Source: Mycolicibacterium phlei
Lineage (GTDB): Bacteria; Actinomycetota; Actinomycetes; Mycobacteriales; Mycobacteriaceae
Length of the DNA: 64,000 bases
Reading direction: 5' to 3'
Assembly: GCF_001583415.1 (NCBI RefSeq)
Contig: NZ_CP014475.1
Span: 868,001 to 932,000, forward strand
The position numbers were made by a program, and so were the translations under genes. Each line of letters begins with the position of its first letter. Position 1 is the first letter of the stretch. Below the pieces are notes generated by a model. That model saw only the letters and a program-made list of their open reading frames with translations. It made no database searches and was not told the DNA's origin. Shown here piece after piece: positions 26,363 through 32,877 of this stretch.

Positions 26363-27559
26363 TCAGAAGAATCCGGAGGTGGGGGGCTCGATACCGTCGA
26401 GCAGGTAGGCGCCCACCGCGCCGGCCTTGTGCGCGCGGGGGTTGTGGTTGGCCACGGTGCGGGCGTTGCGCCAGTGCCGGTCGAGGTTGTGTGACCGCGC
26501 GGTGGTGGAGGCGCCGCCGACCTCGAAGAGCTGTTCTCCGGCGCGCAGGGCGGTCTCGACGGCGACGTACTGGGCGCGGGCCACCGCGAGGCTGGCCTCC
26601 AGAAGCGCCCGCTGTTCGGCCTCCGACCCATTGGGGGTGTCGTCCACCGCGTCGATGACCTCGGCGGCGCGCAGCACCGCGGCCTCGGCGGCGAACACCC
26701 GCGCCGCGATGTCGCCGACCGCGTGACGGATGTAGGGGTCGTCCACCGAGCGGTCCACCCCGGCGTGCTTGATCGGGCGGGCCTTGCTCCTGGCGTAGTT
26801 GACCGCGTCGTCGAGCGCGTTGCGGCTGATGCCGACCTCCACCGAGGCCAGCACGATCTGGAAGAACGGGGACACCGGCGGTCGGGCGTCCGGCAGGGAG
26901 TCGATGTCGAGGAACTCGTCGTCGTGCACCCCGACGTCGGTGAACTTGGTGGTGCCGCTGGCGGTCAGCCGCTGGCCGATACCGTCCCAGTCGTCGAGGC
27001 GCTCGATGCCCTCGCGGTCGGCGGGCACCAGCACGTGGGTGCGCTGGTCGTTCTCGTCGACGACGCGCACACTGATCCAGTTCGCGAACAGCGTTCCGGT
27101 GCTGTAGTACTTCACGCCGTTGACCCGCCAGCCGTCGCCGCTGCGGGTCACCCGGGTGGTGATCTGCCCGTGCGGTCCGCCGACCTCGCCGCTGGCCAGG
27201 CCGAAGACGTCGCCGGCCAGCACGCGCCGAAACCACTGCTCCCGCTTCGCCTCGTCGGGCAGCCGGCGCAGGTGCTCGACGAACGCGAAGTGTGAACGCA
27301 CCGCCTGCGCGATGTTCGCGTCGGCGGCGGCCAGATCGATAATGAACGAGATCAGGTCGCGGATCGTTGAATTCGGTCCGCCGTACTCCGCGGGCACCCG
27401 CCAGGTGCCGAGACCCGCGGCGAAGAGCCGGGCGACCTCCGCATACGGCATCTGGCGATACAGTTCGCGGTCGGCGGCGCCGGCGGCGATCTCCGGCAGC
27501 AGCTCGTCGGCCACGGCGCGGAGTTCGGCCACCGTGGTGGGGGTGGCGAGCGAGGTCAC
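26363..27559 (-). CDS. DszC/SfnB-like flavin monooxygenase (acyl-CoA dehydrogenase fold)
   Basis: 398 residues: N-terminal helical part (GLGTWRVPAEYGGP), middle beta domain (GEVGGPHGQITTRV, WRVNGVKYYSTGTLFANW), and a C-terminal helical domain ending SHNLDRHWRNARTVANHNPRAHK. The HNLDRHWRNxRT block is characteristic of DszC/SfnB-type FMNH2-dependent monooxygenases. GTG start at 27559 preceded by AGGAGC. It is the second such enzyme in the operon, and the closer to dibenzothiophene/sulfone monooxygenases in motif content. Confidence 0.87.
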   Translation of the reverse strand: MTSLATPTTVAELRAVADELLPEIAAGAADRELYRQMPYAEVARLFAAGLGTWRVPAEYGGPNSTIRDLISFIIDLAAADANIAQAVRSHFAFVEHLRRLPDEAKREQWFRRVLAGDVFGLASGEVGGPHGQITTRVTRSGDGWRVNGVKYYSTGTLFANWISVRVVDENDQRTHVLVPADREGIERLDDWDGIGQRLTASGTTKFTDVGVHDDEFLDIDSLPDARPPVSPFFQIVLASVEVGISRNALDDAVNYARSKARPIKHAGVDRSVDDPYIRHAVGDIAARVFAAEAAVLRAAEVIDAVDDTPNGSEAEQRALLEASLAVARAQYVAVETALRAGEQLFEVGGASTTARSHNLDRHWRNARTVANHNPRAHKAGAVGAYLLDGIEPPTSGFF

Positions 27560-27576
27560 GAAATTGCTCCTGTCGT

Positions 27577-28041
27577 CTAGATGTTGATGCGGGACACCCA
27601 GGCATCGGGGTCCGCGGTCAGTTCGGTGATCCGGTCGGGCAGCCGTCCGGCGGCCAGGTCGGCCAGGGTGGTGCCCTCCAGCACCTCCCGCAGCGCCGCG
27701 CGGGCCGCGATCCACACGGACTGCAGTGCCTGCGAGCGGCGCTCGTACTCGAGGTCCTCCGGACACTCGCCGCGCACGGTCAGCAGCGGACCGTTGAGCG
27801 CGCGCACCACGTCCGCGACCGTGATGTTCTCCGGCGCCACCCGCAGCCGGTGGCCGCCGCCGTGGCCGCGCTGGCTCTGGATGAACCGGGTGCGGCCGAG
27901 CTCGGTGAAGATCGCCTCCAGGTACTTCGGCGGGATGTCCTGGCGCGCCGCAATGCTTTCCGCGCTCTGCGGCACCTCCCAGTTGGCCGCCAGATCTGCC
28001 AGCGCGCGCAGCGCGTAGTCCGACTTAGCCGATATGCGCAT
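27577..28041 (-). CDS. Rrf2-family transcriptional regulator
   Basis: 154 residues with the Rrf2 winged helix (MRISAKSDYALRALADLA, IPPKYLEAIFTELGR, SQRGHGGGHRL). Only one Cys (Cys93) stands where Fe-S members such as IscR have three, so an iron-sulfur cluster is unlikely. Cys-poor Rrf2 regulators such as CymR respond to sulfur or cysteine status through protein partners. The start at 28041 lies inside the end of the rhodanese-fusion gene (17-bp overlap). A local repressor of the operon is inferred. Confidence 0.88.
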   Translation of the reverse strand: MRISAKSDYALRALADLAANWEVPQSAESIAARQDIPPKYLEAIFTELGRTRFIQSQRGHGGGHRLRVAPENITVADVVRALNGPLLTVRGECPEDLEYERRSQALQSVWIAARAALREVLEGTTLADLAAGRLPDRITELTADPDAWVSRINI

Positions 28042-28825
28042 AGCGGTCCCGTTGCGCACGCGCCAGTTCGGCGGATCCCCCGCGCACGTGGCGGACGTCG
28101 GTGAAGCCCAGCGCGCGCAGCAGGCGGACCGCCTTGGCCGAGCCGCGTTCCCGGTTGCAGAACACGACGATCGGGTGGTCCGGCCGTACCGCCGGCGCCT
28201 TGGCCGACGAGGGGTCGAAAAACTCTGCCAGCTGGTCCTTCTCGACATGGAGAACGCCGTCGATCTGGTGGGCGCGGTCGTCGCCGCGGCGCACGTCGAG
28301 CAGCAGCGCCCCGGCCTCGTGGCCGGCCACCGCCTGCTCCGCGGAGATCAGCAGGGCGTCGTCCTCGTCGGCGGACCTCCGGTCCGGCGACAGGCCGTCC
28401 AGCGCGAGCCGCAGCGCGTCGTCGGCGTCGGGGGCCAGCACCGCACCGCAGCCGTGGCTCTCCAGGTCGTGATCCGGGATGTGTGCGCCGCGCAGGATCT
28501 GATCGGCGCCGAGCGCCGAGACCACCGGCCGCAGAGCGGTTTCCGCGGCTTCCAGGCTCGACGGGGTCTCACCGGTCACCACCGGCAGCACCGTCTTGCC
28601 GGACAGCGCGCCGGGCGCGAGCAGGTTTAGGACGGTGCCCGGGCTGACCAGTACCACGGCGTCGGACGCCGCCACCGCGCTGACGATGTCGGCGGGTACC
28701 CGGCCGGGATCCACGATCACCGTCGTGTGTCCTTGTGTATCAAGGACTTCAGCCGTGTAGCGGGCGAGTGCGTACACGCGGGACGCGGTACCGGTCGCAC
28801 CGGTGATCAGCACGACCAGTGCCAT
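28025..28825 (-). CDS. Flavin-reductase-like / rhodanese fusion protein
   Basis: 266 residues. The N-terminal half (1-145) resembles an NADPH-dependent FMN reductase/flavodoxin-like fold (VVLITGATGTASRVYALARY, VLVSPGTVLNLLAPGAL, LPVVTG). The C-terminal rhodanese domain (about 158-266) carries the active-site loop CNRERGSA with Cys223. In the operon context it could supply reduced flavin to the monooxygenases and handle sulfane sulfur or sulfite. A strong AGGAGG ribosome site precedes ATG 28825. It is the first gene of the 12-gene operon. Confidence 0.85.
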   Translation of the reverse strand: MALVVLITGATGTASRVYALARYTAEVLDTQGHTTVIVDPGRVPADIVSAVAASDAVVLVSPGTVLNLLAPGALSGKTVLPVVTGETPSSLEAAETALRPVVSALGADQILRGAHIPDHDLESHGCGAVLAPDADDALRLALDGLSPDRRSADEDDALLISAEQAVAGHEAGALLLDVRRGDDRAHQIDGVLHVEKDQLAEFFDPSSAKAPAVRPDHPIVVFCNRERGSAKAVRLLRALGFTDVRHVRGGSAELARAQRDRYAHIG

Positions 28826-28869
28826 CGAAACCTCCTGATTTCAGCCGGGGATATCGCCGCCGACTGCAC

Positions 28870-28881
28870 AGAATTGTTTCT
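28870..28881. promoter_or_regulatory. Possible operator upstream of the sulfur-type operon
   Basis: AGAATTGTTTCT is a short inverted repeat (AGAA/TTCT, 4-bp spacer) in an AT-richer patch 45 bp before the first operon gene, between two divergent genes. It is the only palindrome noticed there and a candidate Rrf2 site; support is weak. Confidence 0.3.
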
Positions 28882-28953
28882 CTAGCGGATTCGTAGGAAA
28901 AGGAATCGAATCATCGTGAGTCCAGGTCCGACCGACGTGGCAGGATGGATTTC

Positions 28954-29349
28954 ATGACGGGGTTTCTGCTGCGTGCCGCACTGACCGGGTTCGCTCTGTG
29001 GGTGGTGACGCTGATCGTGCCCGGCATCGGATTCGTCGGCGCCGAGTCCACGCTCGGCGAGATCGGCATCATCTTCGTCGTCGCGGTGATCTTCGGTGTG
29101 GTGAACGCGGTCATCAAACCGATCGTGCAGATCGTCTCGATCCCGCTCTACATCCTCACGCTCGGCCTTATCCACGTCGTCATCAACGCACTGATGCTGT
29201 GGATCACGTCGTGGATCACCGAACACACCACGCACTGGGGCCTCTACATCGACCACTTCTGGTGGACGGCCATCTGGGCCGCGATCGTGCTGTCGATCGT
29301 GAGCTGGCTGCTCTCACTAGTCACAGCCGACCTCGTCCGGCGGAGCTGA
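28954..29349 (+). CDS. Phage-holin-4-like four-helix membrane protein
   Basis: 131 residues with four predicted membrane helices (FLLRAALTGFALWVVTLIV, IGIIFVVAVIFGVVNAVI, VSIPLYILTLGLIHVVINALMLW, FWWTAIWAAIVLSIVSWLL). This fits the PF04020 family of small bacterial membrane proteins, named for phage holin similarity but common on chromosomes. Function unknown. ATG 28954 is preferred because AGGA sits 8-9 nt upstream; ATG 28945 is an in-frame alternative. Divergent from the sulfur-type operon and 16 bp upstream of the glycosylase gene. Confidence 0.78.
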   Translation: MTGFLLRAALTGFALWVVTLIVPGIGFVGAESTLGEIGIIFVVAVIFGVVNAVIKPIVQIVSIPLYILTLGLIHVVINALMLWITSWITEHTTHWGLYIDHFWWTAIWAAIVLSIVSWLLSLVTADLVRRS

Positions 29350-29365
29350 CGGGCACACTGGAGTC

Positions 29366-30220
29366 ATGCCCGAACTGCCCGAAGTCGAAGCGCTCGCCGA
29401 CCACCTGCGTCGCCACGCCGTCGGGCGCACCGTCCAGCGCGTCGACGTGTCCGCGATCTCGGTGCTCAAGACGTTCGACCCACCGTTGACCGCGCTGCAC
29501 GGGCGCATCGTCACCGACGCCCACCGCTGGGGCAAGTACCTCGGCCTGCAGGCCGACGACCTGTACCTGATCACCCATCTGTCCCGGGCGGGCTGGCTGC
29601 GGTGGTCGGACAAGCTGGCGCCCACCCCGCTGAAACCGGGCAAGGGCCCGATCGCGCTGCGGGTGCACCTGGGGGAGGGCAGCGGGTTCGACCTCACCGA
29701 GGCGGGCACCCAGAAACGGCTCGCGGTGTGGCTCGTCGACGACCCCGCCGCGGTGCCTGGGATCGCGGCGCTGGGACCGGACGCGCTGTCGCTGGGGCCG
29801 GAGGAGCTCGCCGAGGTGCTGGCCGGGCAGACCGGGCGCATCAAGAACGTCATCACCGACCAGAAGGTGATCGCGGGCATCGGCAACGCCTACAGCGACG
29901 AAATCCTGCACGTCGCCCGGCTCTCCCCGTTCGCGACGGCGGGCAAGCTCACCGCGGCGCAGCTGTCCGCGCTGCACGACGCGATGATCAACGTGCTGTC
30001 CGACGCGGTGACCCGGTCGGTGGGACAGCAGGCGGCGACGCTGAAGGGGGAGAAGCGCTCCGGTCTGCGGGTGCACGCCAGGACCGGGCTGCCGTGCCCG
30101 GTGTGCGGCGACACCGTGCGCGAGGTGTCGTTCGCCGACAAGTCGTTCCAGTACTGCCCGACGTGTCAGACCGGCGGCAAGGTGCTCGCCGACCGGCGGC
30201 TGTCGAAGCTGCTCAAGTGA
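29366..30220 (+). CDS. Fpg/Nei-family DNA glycosylase (Rv0944 orthologue, full length)
   Basis: 284-residue base-excision repair enzyme. N-terminal MPELPE gives the catalytic Pro2 and Glu3 plus Glu6, and Lys57 is in the beta turn RWGKYL. The helix-two-turn-helix (VITDQKVIAGIGNAYSDEIL) is followed by a four-Cys zinc finger (CPVC...CPTC). The usual Arg of the zinc-finger loop is Lys here (ADKSF). It removes oxidised bases by AP-lyase chemistry. The M. tuberculosis counterpart Rv0944 is known as a short, N-terminally truncated protein, so this copy should be the functional ancestral form. It overlaps the end of the convergent chorismate mutase gene by 8 bp. Confidence 0.92.
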   Translation: MPELPEVEALADHLRRHAVGRTVQRVDVSAISVLKTFDPPLTALHGRIVTDAHRWGKYLGLQADDLYLITHLSRAGWLRWSDKLAPTPLKPGKGPIALRVHLGEGSGFDLTEAGTQKRLAVWLVDDPAAVPGIAALGPDALSLGPEELAEVLAGQTGRIKNVITDQKVIAGIGNAYSDEILHVARLSPFATAGKLTAAQLSALHDAMINVLSDAVTRSVGQQAATLKGEKRSGLRVHARTGLPCPVCGDTVREVSFADKSFQYCPTCQTGGKVLADRRLSKLLK

Positions 30221-30776
30221 GACAGTACGAGCGCGTCGCGCTCTGCAGCGCCTGGCGGTAGAGCGGGTCGAGCCCGCGGTCGGCGGCGACCGCCTCGGTG
30301 GCCGCGGCCAGCTCCTGAGTGCAGGCCGGGTCGTGCAGTGAATTCCATTGCGCTCCAATCTCGTCGACCATCAGCTTGTTGAGCTGATCGATCCGGGAAC
30401 GGGATTCGGTGAGATCCGGGGCCGCCGTCGGTGCGGTGGCGGGATCGAACTTCCACTGTCCGAAGCGGGTGTACTGGATGCCCTCGGTCGCGGCGATCTG
30501 GTCGGTGAAGACGGTGCGGACGTACTGCGGGTCGATGCCGTGGGCGGTGGCGTCGGCGGCGACCGCGTCGAGCACGGCGTCGGCGCGCGGCTTGTCGGTG
30601 ATCGGGCCGCCGTTGATCCACTTGGCCGCGGCCACCGGGTCGGCGGTGGCCAGCCGTTCGGCGGCGGCGTCCACCAGCGGGTACAGCGGGGCGGTCGGGG
30701 TGGCCGCGGCGGTGGCCGTCGAGGCCGCAACCCCGGCGCCGACCAGGGCGGATACCAGCATGCGCGGCATGATCAT
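30213..30776 (-). CDS. Secreted chorismate mutase (AroQ-gamma type, Rv1885c-like)
   Basis: 187 residues. A cleavable signal peptide (1 to about 24, ending ASTATAAA) is followed by an all-helical AroQ-gamma domain. Segments QLNKLMVDEIGAQW and PDLTESRSRIDQL match secreted mycobacterial chorismate mutases, and the Cys pair near the end (DPACTQ, SYCLT) would form the disulfide seen in that family. It converts chorismate to prephenate outside the cytoplasm; why is unknown. The ATG at 30776 starts the signal peptide (an internal ATG 30770 is possible). The last 8 bp overlap the glycosylase gene. Confidence 0.9.
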   Translation of the reverse strand: MIMPRMLVSALVGAGVAASTATAAATPTAPLYPLVDAAAERLATADPVAAAKWINGGPITDKPRADAVLDAVAADATAHGIDPQYVRTVFTDQIAATEGIQYTRFGQWKFDPATAPTAAPDLTESRSRIDQLNKLMVDEIGAQWNSLHDPACTQELAAATEAVAADRGLDPLYRQALQSATRSYCLT

Positions 30777-30806
30777 GTGCCCATTCTTGCGGTACCGGCG
30801 CTGACC

Positions 30807-30812
30807 TAACCT
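30807..30812 (+). promoter_or_regulatory. -10 element of a leaderless short-chain dehydrogenase mRNA
   Basis: TAACCT fits the mycobacterial TANNNT -10 consensus. Seven bases downstream is GTG 30819, so the predicted mRNA begins with the start codon. This favours 30819 over the GTG at 30813. Confidence 0.6.
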
Positions 30813-30818
30813 GTGAGG

Positions 30819-31568
30819 GTGACTCGGCAGAAGATCCTGATCACCGGAGCCAGCTCCGGGCTCGGCGCGGGGATGGCCCGCGTATTCGCCGCCAAAGGCC
30901 GCGACCTGGCGCTGTGCGCCCGGCGCACCGAGCGGCTGGAGGAGTTGAAGCAGGAGCTGCTCGCGCGGCATCCCGGAATCACGGTGGCGGTGGTGCAGCT
31001 CGACGTCAACGACCACGAGCAGGTGCCGAAGGTGTTCGAGGCGCTGTCCGACGAACTCGGCGGGATCGACCGGGTGATCGTCAACGCCGGCATCGGTAAG
31101 GGCGCACGGCTGGGGACCGGCAAGCTGTGGGCGAACAAGGCCACGATCGAGACGAATCTCGTTGCGGCACTGGTGCAGGTCGAAACGGCGCTGGAGATGT
31201 TCCACAAGGCGGGCGGCGGGCATCTGGTGCTGGTGTCGTCGGTGCTGGGCAACAAGGGAGTGCCGGGGGTGAAGGCGGCGTACGCGGCGAGCAAGGCCGG
31301 GGTGTCGTCGCTGGGCGAGTCGCTGCGCGCGGAGTACGCCCGCGGCCCGATCAAGGTGACCGTGCTGGAGCCGGGCTACATCGAATCGGAGATGACCGCG
31401 AAGGCGGGCGCGACGATGCTGATGGTGGACAACGAAACCGGTGTGAAGGCGATGGTCGCCGCGATCGAGCGGGAGACGGGCCGCGCCGCGGTGCCGTGGT
31501 GGCCGTGGGCGCCGCTGGTGCAGATCATGCGGCTGTTGCCGCCGCGGTTGACCAAGCCGTTTGCTTAG
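30819..31568 (+). CDS. Short-chain dehydrogenase/reductase (Rv0945-like)
   Basis: 249 residues of a classical SDR: cofactor motif TGASSGLG (9-16), NAG at the end of beta 4, catalytic Ser in LVSSVLG and Tyr-x-x-x-Lys in AAYAASKAG. It oxidises or reduces an unknown alcohol/ketone with NAD(P)(H). By gene order it corresponds to Rv0945. The C-terminus (WWPWAPLVQIMRLLPP) is hydrophobic and may associate with membrane. Predicted to be translated from a leaderless mRNA. Confidence 0.88.
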   Translation: MTRQKILITGASSGLGAGMARVFAAKGRDLALCARRTERLEELKQELLARHPGITVAVVQLDVNDHEQVPKVFEALSDELGGIDRVIVNAGIGKGARLGTGKLWANKATIETNLVAALVQVETALEMFHKAGGGHLVLVSSVLGNKGVPGVKAAYAASKAGVSSLGESLRAEYARGPIKVTVLEPGYIESEMTAKAGATMLMVDNETGVKAMVAAIERETGRAAVPWWPWAPLVQIMRLLPPRLTKPFA

Positions 31569-31608
31569 TCGGTTTAGCGGGCGTGCGGCGGTGGGTAGCC
31601 CTTTGGGC

Positions 31609-31986
31609 ATGAACGTGAAGCTGACGAAGATGACGCCCCTGTTGTTCGCCGGTGCCGCGGCCGCCGCCATCGCCGCCGCACCCGTTGCCGGTGCGCAGCC
31701 GGCCCCGCCGCCGTGCCTGAACGCCGACGGGACGCCGTGCGCGAGCATCGGCAACGTCGAGGCCGGACCCGGTGGCGGCGCGGAGGTGAACGTCCCGGGC
31801 GGTCCGCAGGGTTCCGCTGATCTCGGTGGTGCTGAGGGTGTAATCCCCGGTGGCCCTGAGGGTTCCGCGGGTCCCGGTGGTGCGAGCGGATCGCTGGCCC
31901 CGAACGGTCCCGGTGGCTCGGCCGGCCCTGACGGTGCTAGTGGCTGCCTGCCGAACATCGGCTGCGTCACCATCCCCGTCGGCTGA
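31609..31986 (+). CDS. Secreted Gly/Pro-rich protein with short repeats
   Basis: 125 residues. Signal peptide (about 1-29, ending PVAGA), then PPPCLNADGTPCAS with two Cys. Three imperfect 14-residue repeats follow (GGPQGSADLGGAEG, GGPEGSAGPGGASG, NGPGGSAGPDGASG), and a C-terminal segment holds two more Cys (GCLPNIGC). Four Cys allow two disulfides. The repeat is collagen-like in composition but not a strict Gly-x-y series. A cell-wall or extracellular role is inferred; no family recognised. Followed by a strong terminator. Confidence 0.75.
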   Translation: MNVKLTKMTPLLFAGAAAAAIAAAPVAGAQPAPPPCLNADGTPCASIGNVEAGPGGGAEVNVPGGPQGSADLGGAEGVIPGGPEGSAGPGGASGSLAPNGPGGSAGPDGASGCLPNIGCVTIPVG

Positions 31987-32013
31987 CGTTTAGTCCCGCC
32001 CCGATAACCCGCT

Positions 32014-32049
32014 CAGACGCGGCGCACACTCCGGTGTGCGCCGCGTCTG
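32014..32049 (+). terminator. Rho-independent-type hairpin after the Gly-rich secreted protein gene
   Basis: Perfect 16-bp stem (32014-32029 with 32034-32049) and a TCCG loop, GC-rich, 27 bp after the stop codon. The U-tract is poor, as is usual in mycobacteria. It insulates the downstream low-GC island. Confidence 0.8.
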
Positions 32050-32065
32050 CGTGTGTCCCCCGCCC

Positions 32066-32135
32066 GGCGCCTCATGTGTCTCTGAAATTTCTTTTGTCTC
32101 TTTGGTTTCAGTAGTCACATGGGCGGGGTTTTTTG
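32066..32135 (+). repeat. Promoter-proximal repeat, copy A
   Basis: Contains a 49-bp core (32073-32121) bounded by CATGTG and CACATG, with two internal GTCTCT words and a T-rich middle. It is 45/49 identical to copy B at 32790-32838. The CACATG end is 27 bp before a TAGCCT -10 (32149-32154), and GTG 32162 follows. Shared upstream similarity extends weakly to about 32034. Confidence 0.85.
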
Positions 32136-32161
32136 TGCAGGTCTGCCGTAGCCTGCGCGCC

Positions 32162-32701
32162 GTGACTAGACCGGACCTCACTAAGGACGACCTCCTAAGG
32201 ATCGCAGAGACGGATCTCTACTACGAGGTCGCAATGCTTCGCGGCGGCTTGGCAGGGCACGAACAAGCCTGGGAACTGAAGCCCCTCCAATATGGTCAGG
32301 ACCATCCGATCCGGATCGCCTGGGCGGTCAACTTCGAGGCGGCACTTCTGCATGCGCGAGTGTTGAACGATTTCTTGACGGGAGACCCGCGTAGCAGGCG
32401 ATACCGGGATGATGTATTCGCCGGTGACTTTATTCCGAATTGGCAGCCACCGACTCCTGGGCCCCTCTGCCGGATCGGGCCAGAAGTCAAGAGAAATATT
32501 GATAAGCAGCTGGCCCATTTGAGCAGCAAACGAGTCACTCGAGAAGATCTGAATGCGCACAGAATCGTGACTGAGGTCTTATCCGATATGCGAACCTTCG
32601 CGTTTGACCCCCGCAATGTGTGCTACGACGCCCTCAGAGGTGTACGCGACATATTGGACCGTGACCGTTGGCAGGCTGTCAGATTGGCGGCAGGTCGCTG
32701 A
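32162..32701 (+). CDS. Hypothetical protein in low-GC island
   Basis: 179 residues, no recognised family. No signal peptide or membrane helix; the sequence is mixed and soluble-looking (DLTKDDLLRIAETDLYYEVAML; KRVTREDLNAHRIVTEVL). GC content and codon use (many A/T-ending codons) differ sharply from neighbours, suggesting recent acquisition. GTG 32162 is chosen because a TAGCCT -10 at 32149-32154 predicts a nearly leaderless mRNA; the longer frame to 32036 would run through the repeat. It is flanked by repeat copies A and B. Confidence 0.65.
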   Translation: MTRPDLTKDDLLRIAETDLYYEVAMLRGGLAGHEQAWELKPLQYGQDHPIRIAWAVNFEAALLHARVLNDFLTGDPRSRRYRDDVFAGDFIPNWQPPTPGPLCRIGPEVKRNIDKQLAHLSSKRVTREDLNAHRIVTEVLSDMRTFAFDPRNVCYDALRGVRDILDRDRWQAVRLAAGR

Positions 32702-32782
32702 GTTGCACTGCCTTTAAGCCGTCGATGACAAGTTCCCTAAGGGGAATCGGCATTGTGCGCGTCGTCTGGGTTCGCTCGGCTT

Positions 32783-32850
32783 GGCGCCTCATGTGTCTCT
32801 AATTTTTCTTTTGTCTCTTTGGTTTCAGTGGTCACATGGCGGGGGTTTTT
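32783..32850 (+). repeat. Promoter-proximal repeat, copy B
   Basis: The core 32790-32838 matches copy A at 45 of 49 positions, including the CATGTG/CACATG ends and both GTCTCT words. The distance from CACATG to the -10 (TAGCGT, 32866-32871) is again 27 bp. It precedes the DUF222 HNH gene. Confidence 0.85.
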
Positions 32851-32865
32851 GTCGGTGGTGGCCTC

Positions 32866-32871
32866 TAGCGT
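32866..32871 (+). promoter_or_regulatory. -10 element of the DUF222 HNH gene
   Basis: TAGCGT with the predicted +1 at 32878, exactly the first base of the GTG start codon, so a leaderless mRNA is expected. Confidence 0.6.
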
Positions 32872-32877
32872 GAAAGC

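Noticed and set aside
15561..28825. Assignment of the operon as a dibenzothiophene desulfurisation (dsz) operon
   Set aside because: No DszB-type sulfinase is present, and a peptide-type ABC importer and CitE-like lyase do not belong to dsz; only family-level similarity is supported.
32733..32746. TTCCC/GGGAA hairpin as terminator of the orphan gene
   Set aside because: Only 5-bp arms with no U-tract; too weak to list as a feature.
32066..32850. Target-site duplications or attachment sites of a mobile element
   Set aside because: The repeats have fixed promoter spacing, and no integrase or transposase lies between them; kept as regulatory cassettes, not as att sites.
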